DNA of 64,000 nt from Bremia lactucae (Eukaryota > Oomycota > Peronosporomycetes > Peronosporales > Peronosporaceae): contig NC_090620.1 in assembly GCF_004359215.1 (NCBI RefSeq), positions 3,100,810 to 3,164,809 of the forward strand. Direction: 5' to 3'. Shown here piece after piece: positions 51,817 through 64,000 of the stretch; the stretch's first letter is position 1; every line of letters begins with the position of its first letter. The notes beneath the pieces were generated by a model, which was not told where the DNA came from, ran no database searches, and saw only the letters and a program-made list of their open reading frames with translations. A program made the position numbers and the translations under genes.

Positions 51817-52857
51817 CTTTATAGAGTTGCCTTAGATATATGATTTTCAATACTTGGCTCTAAAACTGACAGAATTAGCCGAGATAGATAATATTTTGGT
51901 ATTGCATTGGGGAGACTCAATTGCCACACGATTTATCATCATAATCTTGGTGCTAAACTTTAGATTGGCGCGCGAAAATTTGATTCTGTTGCTGCGAGGA
52001 TGTTGAGTTCAGAGAATCTTTTAGTAACTGATTCTGGTATATCATTTGATATAAGTATCGAACACGAGCAATATCACTTACAGTGCTTCTCAGTCATTTG
52101 ATTTTCTGCGCGTGTTGCCTACCATGAAATAAGTTCTTTCCTTTCGTATCTGCTTATGAATTAAATTGAGATACTTGCAATTTATTTCCAGCAAGCTTAG
52201 AAAACTGTTTAATGGGCTGAGTCCATGCGTTTGGTAATGATCGTGCTAAAATTGCATCATCCATGGAAGCACTTGCGCGGAGTCATGGTAAATTGGCTCG
52301 CGGGCTACCCAGCTGACCTTAACACGCGCAATGGTTCAACCATCTCCATCGAAAAGCAATGTGGTCATCACGAACATAAGAATTGATCTTTCCAACTAGT
52401 TTTCGCAAATTTAAATGATACAATATTCACCGAGTAAATTAGCAGCGCAAAAAAAAGTATGATTTTGCCTTCACATGAAGTCATTTTTACGATCTCGAAT
52501 AAGTATAAAAGTGGTATTTATCTAAAAGGGCATCTGAAAATACCATATGAGGTAGCTACCGGTCAGTACATATAAATAAAATCCAGAAAGGATTTAAATG
52601 ACGTTGCTTCCAAAGCAGAGCCCTAAAACTTCCTGATTAATTTCCTATCAACCTCGCTTGGCGTCATTTGTCACAGAGATGTAACCGGCATTTGCTTTCG
52701 AACATCTCGGCTTTTAGACGAAGTGTAAACTTGTCAACACATAAGTGCAAGAAGAAGAATTTGTATTTTTAGTATAATTAGAAAACTGCCATTCCGCTCA
52801 ATTCTTTTTTCAAGTTATAATTAATCATATAATTTAGAACATGCCTGTTGTCAAATA

Positions 52858-54354
52858 ATGCGGAAGAAAGTCAGCACTAATAAGTACCGATACATGACGA
52901 TCGAAAGAACCTCCGAACTGATGCATTCGCGATACTATCGCCCTTCACTGTCCGTGCGCTACCGTAGCTCCAGTAGCAGCAGCCTTAGTGTCTCGGCTTG
53001 TAGCAATAGCAGCGCTGTCAGCAGTTACCCAGCTCCCTGCTCTAGTGCCTCACATTGCTGGTACTGGGGTCCTGACGAGTGTCACGAGGATTACGAGGTT
53101 TGATACTTTGCCTAGCAACAATTATTTGTGTCGTTTGGTATTGCAGGGCTATGTATACTTTAACGCATTGACCGAATCTCAACAAGTTAATGTTTTTTTT
53201 TTCGAATCTAGGTCGTTTTTACAGAGGACAAGCTAGGGCTTACACTCCGAAGTCAAGAACAAATCGATCCTCTTGGTACCAGAACTTCGCTCACAATTGT
53301 CAAGTCCACGATCTTTGGCGTTGGTCAAGTGTCGCATCAGATTTGCGTACGTAGTCGTCGTGGCTTATTAAATCAAGATAGTTTAAAGAATGCCGTGCAA
53401 TGCTTTGTTGCTTTTTTTTTCCTTTTTTACAGGAAGGAGACGTGTTGCAATTTGTAAATGGAGAAAGTATTGCAAACTTAAAATTCCAAGATGTGCTTCG
53501 TATTCTTAAAATTGCACCCCGACCAATTCGATTGCGTTTTCGCACGAAATCCACGCGGTACCTTATGCGACGAGCGTGGTCAGTCTCTGGCGACGAACAG
53601 TACGAAATGGTTTCTCGAAGGTCAAGTATGAGCAGTTTAGATAGTGATCAACGTACGCCATTTTCAAGGGGTGTACTCCTCTTCTCGGATCGATTGAACA
53701 CAAATGTCGATCGCAACGACTCGGAGAGTCACGATGCTGTCATGTCGGAGAGTTTTGGCGACGTTGATAGCCGACAATCGACAGAAACTAGTTCAGTTTT
53801 TGCCGACTTGTTGGATGCCGAGTTATCGTTTCGTCGACAATCGTCACGACTTGCTGCTTTCTTACGCAAACCTTTTCGACGTACTGACAGCTTTGATGGA
53901 AGGAGACTGGAAGTACGCATGGGCATTGTATCGCCGCCATCACCATGGACAGAAATTGCAGTAGCGTCGTTCTCCAAGGTCTAAAATCCTTGGAAGGCAG
54001 TGATGTTTTTTCAAGTATTAATAAAATTAACCGGTGGTTTGTGGATGATTGTTTTTGTAGGCGGCCATTCACGTGCGCTGGCGAGTCCATTCGAATGCGA
54101 TTTCATATCACGTGCAGTTTTCCCGTGACTGGACAATGAAAGTTTGGAAAAACTGGTCAGGACATTTACGACCCTCTCAAGATCGCGCACGGGAGCTCGT
54201 GACGACAATTGTTGGTCTTGATTTTTCAAAAACTTATGTGGTGCGTGTGCGCTACGAATTTCGTCGAGGTTACGGCCTTGGTGAGTGGAGTTCGCCTAGT
54301 CTTCCGATTACAACCATTAGCCAGGAAGAGGCCATGCAGTATCGCATGATTTAG
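52858..54354 (+). CDS. PDZ and fibronectin type III domain protein, four exons
   Basis: I infer join(52858..53097, 53212..53346, 53433..53978, 54061..54354), 404 residues. All three introns (114, 86 and 82 bp) are GT-AG, start in phase 0 and end in T-rich tracts plus CTAG, ACAG or GTAG. Exon 1 is Ser-rich. Exons 2-3 hold a PDZ domain: KLGLTLRSQEQIDPLGTR, then EGDVLQFVNGESIANLKFQD and VLRILK, with KLGL as the carboxylate-binding loop. A Ser/Arg-rich linker follows, then a fibronectin III fold from PPSPWTEIAVASFSK across the last junction to AAIHVRWRVHSN and LGEWSSPSLPITT. It is likely an intracellular adaptor; partners are unknown. It lies 252 bp before the VPS13 gene on the same strand. Exon 1 start is the least certain part. 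Confidence 0.75.
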
Positions 54355-54606
54355 TTTTTTTTTTTTTTATAATTGTTTTTTTGTAATCGTTTTATAGAAT
54401 TTGGATGTTTTATTTAAAATGCTCGATTGGTTTAGTTTGAAACGTTTTTTTTTAATTGAATAGTCCCGGTTATGGCTGACGGTTTCGCGACACTTTACCG
54501 GTACAATGTTCCGTGGCTTCTTCGCAATGAAGTACTTTCCTAACTCTTTTTGTCCAATCGAATGCTTTCTACGTAAAACGCACGTTTTTCGATTTATAAC
54601 GCTAGC

Positions 54607-57600
54607 ATGCTCGAAGGCCCGCTTCGGTCGTGGATTGTCGACTTCCTGGGCCAGTACGTCAAGAGTGAGACAATTAATGTGTCGGCGAATCTATGGCATT
54701 CGTCTGAGCACCTAAAGCTCGAGAATTTGACACTTCAGGAAAGTATTGTACCAAGTTCGATCCCATTTCGACTCAAGACGGGGTTTATTGGACTATTCGA
54801 AGCGACGTTGCCTATTTCCGCCATCTTTGGCTCTGCATCAGCAAAAATTAAATTCCAAGACGTGTTATTGGTATTAGAACCACTTCATTATGACGACACG
54901 CAGCTCAACGAGGAGATCTCAACATTAATGGCAATAAAAATGAAACGACTCGAACAGGATTTACAGGATCGATGGCATGGCGTAAACGTACCAGGGGATA
55001 CAGTACCCCACGCGACCGAAGGGTACTTTGGTACCAATGGCTGGATTGGACGTACCATGACTAAATTAATTGATAATTTACAGATTGATATTCGAAATTT
55101 ACACATTCGTGTCGAAGGCGTGTGGTTTCCGACCACCCACGTAGTACCAAATCCAAGCGTAAAGCAACACGAGAAAAATCGATCGGAAGGCGTTAAATTT
55201 GCTGTTGGATGGACACTTGGTGCACTCTCTGCTGTTACGACGCCCAGTAATTGGCGTGTCGAAAGCTTTGACACTGAAAAACACGATCCTTTGCCGGTCC
55301 AAAGCCATTTTGTTTTCAAGTTAATCAATGCAATTGATTTATCGGCGTATATTGATCCCAAGGCGCTGCATTTTATTCATTCTCGAGTTCATTACAAAGT
55401 GTTGCAGTCCACTTTATCAAGATTAAAAGACATGGGATCACGATCCGCGAGAGCCGATTGGTGGATGGCTGACGAAAGCGTTCATGCACATCGTTTTATT
55501 GTGGCTCCCATGACAGTGGCATTGAAATTAACAATGAATACAGCAAGTCAAGAAATGGAAACCAACGATTTGCGGTATGACGCACTGTTCCACTTGTCTA
55601 AACTCTGGTTGACACTTGATGAAGAGCAATTGTCCGTAGGAAATGTCGTAATGGATTTAGTTACGCAACATGAAACGTGGCGAAGTAAGGTCGCAGAACA
55701 CGTCCAGACAAAGGAGAGTCATGCTGTTTGTAATGAAGCAACGATGGTGGAATTGGCGGACAATTATTTAGTGCATTGGAAGACTATCATTGCTCGAAAA
55801 CGTGACGACTTGGATGAAGTACGAAAGAGTGAAGCATGGCATCACGTGACGAAGATTGAGCAACAACTTCCATGCGAAGTAGTGCTAGCAATACGGAATC
55901 GGTTGGGATTCGACAATAGCACAAGTGCCCAATTGTTTCAAAGTGTTCGAAACAAGAGTGCTCTCGATTTGGTCCTTTCAGAGATCAATGTGTCCTTTCC
56001 AGAAGGATTTACGGGACTTTCGTTTACTCAATTGTCATCAAATGACATTAGTATTAAGCGATGTGCTGACAAGAGTCGTGCTGGAGCAAATGATAGTTTA
56101 CGACCGGGGTTGTTGTTGATTAAAGTAAATGACCAGCCCTTGGAGTCAGTAATCCAATATAAATCGGGTTTAGATGTCCAATTGGCGATTGATTCAATGC
56201 GTGGCACAAAAATTCTTACGTTTCGTTATCCGACCGCGACGCCACTCGTCGTCACTCCATCTCGTGCGGTTGCACGTGTTTTCTTTACGTCAAATCAATT
56301 AAAATTGAGTCTTGTCCGATCGTTCCAGAAACGAGTGATTGCAGAAGTCTTGTGCGCTCATCCGAGCGTCTTGATTAACGGGTATGGTCCGAATTTATTC
56401 TCGTATCACTATTACGAAGTCCAAGTTGAAGACTTTTACGTACAAAGCATGGCACGATGCGATCAGGAAGGCAATCATTGTATTGTTTCTAGTCTTTTAA
56501 AAAAAACCGACGGACTGCGTGACTTGAAAACGCTAGAAAACCCTGCGCTTCGATTCACTCTGAATGCGCTATATAGCGCACATCCTCACGCACGTCCTGA
56601 CGTGGTGACGACGTATGGTTCGATGATTGCGTTAGCGATTGGGAATTTAATTGCCGTCTTTGATGAAGGAAAAATGACTGCGCTTCTAAATGACTGGAAT
56701 GACTGGCAGAAGGCCATTACGACGGGATTGCCTCCATTATCTGTCGTTCGAAAGGAGACTAGTGACTCGGCAACATTAACCTCCCAGCTATTGTCTTCAG
56801 ACGCAACAACAAGCCTTTCCAATACAGTCCTTGATACCGACACGTCGTTGAAAACTAGCAACGTTTCGTATAAAGTCACAATCGATCAATTGCGTGTATT
56901 CGTGAGTGCTCCTGAAGCAGCTACAGTTCCCGTATCAATCGCGAACGAGCCATCGTATCGAGCTTTGCTGAAGCAATTGGTTGGTGAAGAACCTAGCGAA
57001 CGTCCAGCTGTGTACGATTGGGCAAGAGCTGCACACGCGATTGTGGTCATGCAGCGTTTTATACGAGGAGCGATTGTACGAAAGCGAAAGATGGTGCGCT
57101 TGGCTTTAGCCAGGAATCGTTGTATCTTTTACCAAGGCAGTGAAGTCATGGGGTGGCTCTATACAATGGACGACTTGCTCGCGTTTCGACGCTGGCGCCG
57201 TTCATGGTGCCACTTGGATGGAGATGGCAACTTTTTCATGTATACAAATGGCTCCGGAGCTGATCTGCTCGACGTGTATAGTCTGCTTGATTGCAAGGTT
57301 AGTTTCGTTCCCTACGCGACAGGAGGACCCTGGAATTTTGCGACGAGTTCCTTGTGTCACGTTCTTGAAATTACGACACGGTCTGGGGCTCTTCGTAATG
57401 TGTTAAGCTCTGATAATAAGACAGAGTTGAAAAAGTGGAAGGATACTATCGAAGCAAACGTGAGAATTGCGAGAGCACGGCACGACGATGAAATGGACAC
57501 GAACTCTTCCAACGGAGCTTCTAGAGTCGATGGAAATCACTCGTTTAGTGACGAAAGTGCGTCACTTTGCATGCTGGAATCTCGAACGGGAGCAGCCCTT

Positions 57601-60600
57601 GACGAGCTCTTGCAAGGAGGATTTTCAAGCATTTATCAATCGTCGACGGCTTTAAAGAAACAGCAAAAGGCATGGTTTTCACTTAGCGTTACGAATCTTA
57701 TTGTTGCTATCGATGTGCATCAAGTTCGTGAACCAGAAGGCTTGGCACTTGCGGTGTATTTAACATTGAAAGAATTTACAGTGCTTGATCATCGACAGTC
57801 GTCGGACTATGGTGTCTTACACGTTGGAGACAAGTTCTTGAGCCTTCGGAATGGCAAATTGACACTTGGAAAGATGCGAGCAGATCAATTGATTCATCAA
57901 GGTCCGTTTTTTATACTTCGCATGTCGTATCGAGGAGCTTGTGCGGCACCGACGTGCTTTGTACTACAAACTGGCCTACATGCAGATCTTACGATATCCG
58001 GTTGGGTCATGCCACTCCCGTTAATGCAAACTCTTGTTGAGATTCTCTCTGTATTGAGTGTGTTGTGGGCGACAGATCCTGACTTGACAGAGACAGGTAC
58101 AGGTCGTGACTCCTCCGAGTCGAGCAGTACTACTACAGTTTGGAAAGAAGTGATGGAGCTGGGATTTCAGATTCGCGCTCCTATTCTCGAAGCGTACTTG
58201 GAAGATTCGCACTGTGTCGCAAAGCTCACGATCGAAGACAGTTCATGTTCGTACCGTGCTGAAGCGGGTGTTGAAACTTCACGACTTCATCTTGGACCCA
58301 CGGCATTGTTTGTATTAACAGAAGACGTGGCGCTGCGACTTGTGCAAGTCGACAAGTTTTGGTTGAATTACGATCTTCGATTGTATCGACCTACCGACTC
58401 GCCTCATGCGGGCTGTGAGTTGTGTGTTGATGAGTCGGCAAAGCGACCTATATGCCATCGGTCCGTGAGTATTTCAATTGGTCAGGTGAAATTAGAAGCC
58501 GATCGAAGATTAGAGTTGTTATTTGCATTACTGGAAGCTTTGACGCAACGGAACGTGTCCATGGAAGAGGAGTTTGCACTTGCAAAAAACCAAGAGAACA
58601 CGACGGACGAAGTCGAGAACAGAGCATATGATGTCACATTTCTTGGAGATCAAACGTCACAAACGGAAAGGTTTTCGTCCATGAGATTGACGCCATTTGT
58701 CGAGCAAGATGTCGTAACTTCGCGACCACAATGTGATCGTGACGAACACGGCTCTCCATTGGCAAGACAAAGTCGCATTTCTACGTCAACTTCTGCTGGG
58801 ATGATTCCGTGGGAGCCACACGATGTAAATTTAGAGCATTTGAAACGTCGTGCAAAAGTATCTGCCTTCATGCCGCTATTAAATTATCAAGGGCTCGTTG
58901 GTATCTTAAGCGAGTCATTGGAACGTCAAACTTCGCATCGGACACTCTATCGAACGCGACTCCGTGTTGGTTGCATTCACGATCGTTTATCAATTGCTTG
59001 CTACTCGGTTGTGTTTGAAGTGATCAAGCGCAGTTTGTCAGTCGTTTCGTTGGATACGTACATTCCCGTCATGAACTTTTCCGTCAGCGATATGAAAATG
59101 CAATGCGTCACACGCACCGAGTTCTTGACAGATTACGCCGTTGATGCAAGCGTGGAGATCTCGGCACGGTATTACAATACGTCGTTGGCCGATTGGGAGC
59201 CCTTTATTGAACCATGGCGAGCGTATGCCAAAGCACGACGTGATGGTGGCGATGACGGCACGACCATGCAATTAAGTGCTTTACAACGACTGAATGTCAA
59301 TTGCACGGATGCTTTAATTCGATTGCTCTCGAGTATTGCCAAGAATCGTCGAAAACAAGACATTATTGTGGAGCGACGGACCCTTGCTGCCGTCGCGGCC
59401 GATGGAGAAGCAAAGAAAGAAGACGGACGCGTGTGTGTATTAAACAACCTTGGTGTCCCAATTCGACTTGCAAATTTAAATACGTCACATGCTGGCACAC
59501 TTCATGTTGAGGTTCGCGATGGATGGTCGTTTCCAGGCTACTCGCGTTTTCATAACGTTCGTGTTGCGGTTGTTTTGTTACCATGGTGGCATCCTCGTGA
59601 AATGGAAACGGTCGAGAACTTTTGCCATACTTTCTCGCTTCCGTATGGTGGTGCTCAATCGGGTGTGACGCCAATCTTGCGAATTGATGTGCTTACAACC
59701 GACGAAGGCAAACGGAATTATGTTTTTGATCACGTAACGAATAAATACGTCGAAGTCGAAGACGACGAAGACGAGATCTTTGATGTTCCTGCACCGCAGC
59801 AAGTGGTGCTACCAACTGTCCAAGAACGTCGTGATCAAGAGGATAGTACGACAACAACAAGTACGACCCAACGGACAAAATGGTCTTCCATTGGATCGGC
59901 TGAGATTAATTTAGCAGGGAATGTCATGGCATCTTTAGATCCCACTCGAATGAAATTAAATCGATGGTATCGTCTTCATGATTTGCGTGGAAATATCACG
60001 GGGGAAGTGTTTATTGGGTTGCATTTTATTCCAGACACTTCGACTGTTCTTCATCGAGGGAGTCGATTTAATGAACCCCAGCAAGTCAAAGACGGTCAAT
60101 TCTTGGTCTTTGATCCCCTTAAAATCGTGACAGCAAACAACACAACCGAGTCGTCGTCGGATCAATGCAAAGATCACGTACTGTTATCGGATGGCTTACG
60201 TGGGAGTTATATCCCCCCATTGGCGTTAGAAGTTATTATTGGACCAATGCGTATGATCCTTATGTGTCCCCTCCGTCGCGCAGGAAAGTTTTTAATTCAA
60301 GGTGAAAAAGTGCTGGCAGAAGTGAAAGTCGCTCAACGAGACGAGTCTCGACGCGTTTTGCTCTTGAATTCGCCTGTTCAGATCAAAAATGGTTTATTCT
60401 AACGCATGCATCTTACGTCTTGTGTTCTTGGTGCTTATGTGGTGTTTTGATTGTTTTTTTTTTCGTAGGGACTAGCCTCGATATGGAACTGTGGACATCT
60501 CAAACACAGTTGGCGCCTGGGGAGGTACGTTGACTGTCTTGATGATTGAATCTGGTGTGCCGAAAACGTAGTAAGACGAAGGATATTTATTATTGTAGAG

Positions 60601-63600
60601 TGGTTCGTTTTCAAGACGTGGAAAGTTGATGGTGCTGACATCACGAAGTAAGATGCCGGTTCCGATTTGTGCCATGTTTGGAGACGAAAAAGACTCGATT
60701 GTTGTAAAAGTCGATGGATGTAAACCCACGATTGTTGCCGATTTAAATAAATTGGCAGCAGGGTCGACGATTTTGACACTCGAACCCGAAGATTGTGATC
60801 GAGTGGGCTATTGTCTCTATGTGACCATTACGGCGCACATGCGGAAAGTGTATCGTGAAGAGCACCAAGGGATGATTATGCGTGGAAATGCACGCGAAGA
60901 CGGTGAATTGCAAACCTATGCGACCAAGTATCGCATTTCCTTGCTTTCGTGTTTAATTCTTGAAAACACGCTTCCAATTCGAGTCCAATACAAGATTGTC
61001 ACGAATGGAATACCTCCAAGAGTTGTGCAAACGGGGACGTTGTCGCCTGGGGAAGAAGTGTTGATTCATGATTTTCAATTGCATGCTCAATTGATGCTAC
61101 GATTGCCCGAGATGGACTCGATTTGGAGCCGTGCATTGAATCTAGGCGACTGTATTTATCGTGAAAGTATGGACAAATCGATCAAGACCATGCTTGGTGC
61201 TGTTGGTGGTGCAAAGGATGTCATTGTCGAATTCCTCCCGTCACCTCAGAAATCGAATAGTGCGTTTCAAGAGGTCACTATTACTTCGAATAAGGTCGTG
61301 ACACGCATTGACTATACGACAGCCGATGATGGAAGTCCACGAATGGTGCTCTTTTGCTCGTTATGGGTGTACAACCAATCGCACGTGCCCATGCTATTGT
61401 TTCGGTGTGCCGAAAACCTCGAAGCATCGGTGTTAGTCGTGCCTCAACTCGTGTCTCAACGACCCGTACCTCGATTACTGGATTGTCCAAGTCAAGCTTT
61501 TGAAATCGGTACCATTATCGATACCGAAGTCTCGCGATGGTCGGAGAAAATTCATGCAACAATTGTCGGTGTGCAAGAACCCATTGCACTTAAATTTGGA
61601 AGCACATTAGGTCCTCGAACACGCATTGAATTAGGAATTTCAATTCAGCGTCCATTGGGTCAATTTCATCGTACAACCCAAGTGATTGTGTCGTCTCATT
61701 TTGTGTTTGTAAACAAAACATTTGCAACGTTTAAAGTATCGCAATACATGCGCTCAAGTAATCGCGTGGTGGAGCTACTGGCCATGTCCAAGAATGGAAT
61801 GCCATTCTCCCATCCTTTTGATTTTGATGCAACAACGAGCGTGACAAATCGACGGGTGTATCTACGAATGGACCATTACGGAGCCGAGTGGAGTGGTCCG
61901 TTTACTGTTGACGAAGAGAATGAATTTTCATTAAAATTAAAAGGCCATGTGATTGATTCATGGAATCATGCGAGTGGTGGCACTGTATACACACACGAAG
62001 GGCTTCAACCAAGTGATGTTGAAATGCATCGAATTAAAGTTCGAATCAGTAACGTTGGTCCAACAATTGTTATTACGCTTTTACGAGATGATCCACCAAT
62101 GTATATGATCCGCAACGAGTCCAGCTCCGACGTCTATGTGAATCAAGTTCATAATTCCGATGAAACCGTGATGATTCGAAGCCACGAGTTTCTACCGTTT
62201 GCATGGGTGAAACCGAATGGACCTTGGTACGTGTGTGTGTGTGTTTTTCTTTGGCATACTGAGGCTTATTTGACGATATGTAGGCGCGTGGCTTGTCGTA
62301 CGGGAAGTAAAGTCGGTCGAGTGAAAATGGTGTCACGGAATTATGGCATTTATGACTTTGCAAACTTGGATCGCGAGCGAAATCTCGATGCTCTGCGGTA
62401 CCGCATGTTTGGAAGCAAATCGAAAACCATTACAGGCGATATTGTGGTTGATCGGGCTTCTCGGGTCTTGGTCTTTCGGGATCACGACACGAATAAACCA
62501 CCACGTTATATCTTGGAAGTGAAAATTGTCGCGGTACGTCTGAAGACGGCATTGATTCTCAAGCCCGATTCCACTGCTGAGTTGATTGCAGAGACGGACA
62601 ATCATGGGGTTTGTCAACTGCATTGCACTCGATAGATATTTGTTTGTTTTTTCTAATCGTTTTTGTTATGATGAATAGGCCAAAACAACGGAATCAAAGG
62701 AATTAAAGACGGCTCATGTGTATCGATTTGACTCGGATCTTGAGTTTGCGTGTGATTCCCGGCCAAAGAAGCTCACGTTAAATTTTTATGAAAGTCACGA
62801 AGACCCAACAGGACGTTTGCAAGACATGTCGTCGATTGGTATTCCGGACGAAAGCTCTTGTACGAGCAATCCTCGTGAAGACGACGATTTCGTAAAGCCT
62901 GCTTTCAATTCCATCGAGCTGGAATCCCCTGGAGGAGAAGACTTGACGTCGTTTAAATTCTTACGCACTCCCGAAACGTCCCCGACGCGGCAATGTCCTT
63001 TGTCATTAGACAATAGATTCGACAGTTTATCAACACAGTCACGAAACCAACTATTGCCACGCAGTACGAGCGAGGTATCATCGTACACGGACGAATTGAT
63101 TCCGCTTCGCGACATTGAGCACCATTCTTTTGCATCGTCAGAGCCTTTTGACGAACACGATGCGTATCGAATGAAAGCGTATGAAAATAGTGCCACAGGA
63201 ACGATTGAAATTAAAATTCCAAAGAAAGCATGGACACGAATGGGTGTTGGTGCGAAACGATCGATTGCGCTTGCATACAACACGGCCGAGCAAGCACGAC
63301 GATCGCTTGGACGCATGGAAGGCCATTGGTGGGAACTACGGGATCCTCAAAGCGGCGAGATTGTTGGCGAAGTGCTCGTGGCACTCAAATTTCATACATT
63401 GGTACGGGAACACGTGCAACCAACGGGCATTTACAACATGAGTGCCGTGATTCCTAGCATTGGGTTATCGTTTCTTCACAATGCCAATTCGAATATGGTC
63501 GAAGTCGCGTATTTATCCATGCAACGTCTCGGCTTGCTCTACTCGTGTGCCGGTGGTAGTAGTGAAGTGGTCTTTTCACTCGGAAATCTTCAAATGGACA

Positions 63601-64000
63601 ATCAAATGGAGCACCAAGTCGTATTGGGTCCAAAAGTTCATCAAGTGAAAGAAGGCGTGTCGGTACGTTTGCGAGATCGATGGCGCAGTTTTGTGAGGTA
63701 TCGATACCGTGGAATTTTTCAAGAACTTGATCCGAATAGTGTTAGTGTCCTTCAATTTCGAATGTTATGGAACGCAAGTTGTCACGCGGGGGAATTTACG
63801 CACTATGAATTGATTGAATTCATTCTTCAAGAACTTGAAATCTCGACGGACGAGAAGTTTGTGGTGAATTTAATTCGTGTGTTTCAAGGGTTAGAAGGCT
63901 TGACGACGTATCATGGTTTTGAGACCATTGTGAATACTCAATTGGATTATGCAGGAAGTGGAGACTCGAGTGTCTTAGGTTCGTCCGTGCATTCCGACGA
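54607..64000 (+). CDS. VPS13-family bridge-like lipid transfer protein, truncated by window end
   Basis: I infer join(54607..60391, 60469..60524, 60599..62226, 62284..62608, 62679..>64000); phases agree at each GT-AG junction. The N-terminus (MLEGPLRSWIVDFLGQYVKS) is the chorein domain that opens the lipid groove at membrane contacts. Exon 1 (about 1,928 codons) also holds a PDZ-like segment (residues about 460-541, GLLLIKVNDQPLESVIQ), an IQ-like helix (VVMQRFIRGAIVRKRK, about 810) and a PH domain (about 844-955, GWLYTMDDLLAFRRWRRSWC). The region from exon 2 onward is the VPS13 adaptor-binding repeat region, starting SPVQIKN and TSLDMELW. Exon 5 has a C2-like stretch (HWWELRDPQSGEIVGEVLVA) and the VPS13 C-terminal signature IPSIGLSFLHNANSNMVEVA. 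The end lies outside the window. The reading through the GT-rich intron at 62227-62283 is open but spurious. Confidence 0.9.

Noticed and set aside
62227..62283. Read-through of YVCVCVFL-type sequence in the VPS13 frame
   Set aside because: It is a GT-rich intron with GTACGT donor and GTAG acceptor; removing it keeps the frame and restores family-like sequence.

Overview
The window looks like nuclear DNA of a plant-pathogenic oomycete of the Peronosporales (Phytophthora or a downy mildew). The support is two secreted AA17-type copper monooxygenases, compact genes with few or very short GT-AG introns, an oomycete-like initiator upstream of the importin gene, and a heavy load of Ty3-like retrotransposons with LTRs of the Phytophthora type. 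Genus cannot be decided from this sequence alone.

Layout: 1-2.9 kb, 3' half of a decayed Ty3 chromovirus (copy A). 3.4-4.8 kb, decayed Ty1/copia pol cut off by a Ty3 element with both LTRs (copy B, 4885-12817), which ends beside a small foldback repeat. 13.3-19.1 kb, host genes: UPF2 (+), an Mpv17-family membrane protein (-) and a dethiobiotin-synthetase-like P-loop protein (-). 19.2-23.8 kb, repeat-rich sequence with a Mutator-like element that has long terminal inverted repeats. 24.3-32.7 kb, one importin-beta/transportin-3-like gene on the minus strand, broken in this assembly: a 1,235-bp segment appears twice, around a 100-N gap, a 4-kb retroelement contig (copy C) and a single N. 32.9-35.2 kb, LTR plus gag-protease of another Ty3 element (copy D). 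35.8-46.6 kb, a large rearranged Ty3 element on the minus strand (copy E) with a second 100-N gap. 46.8-50.4 kb, two tandem AA17 enzymes (-). 51.1-64 kb, PNO1, a PDZ + fibronectin-III gene, and a VPS13-family lipid-transfer gene that runs off the right edge.

Host genes cover RNA surveillance (UPF2), 40S ribosome assembly (PNO1), nuclear import, membrane-contact lipid transfer (VPS13), organelle membrane function (Mpv17) and secreted attack on plant polysaccharide (AA17 pair). They are separate housekeeping or secretory genes, not an operon-like system.

The most unusual signal is a convergent antisense reading frame between the end of pol and the 3' LTR in copies A, B, C and E. It is best preserved at 38352-39541, where one frame is interrupted by only two stops over about 397 codons. 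Recognisably similar motifs recur between families (an acidic Pro-Ser-Leu-x-Val-Asp-Tyr motif; a Val-Val-Leu-x-Ser-Asn-Glu block). I do not recognise the product and regard it as a candidate undescribed retrotransposon gene.
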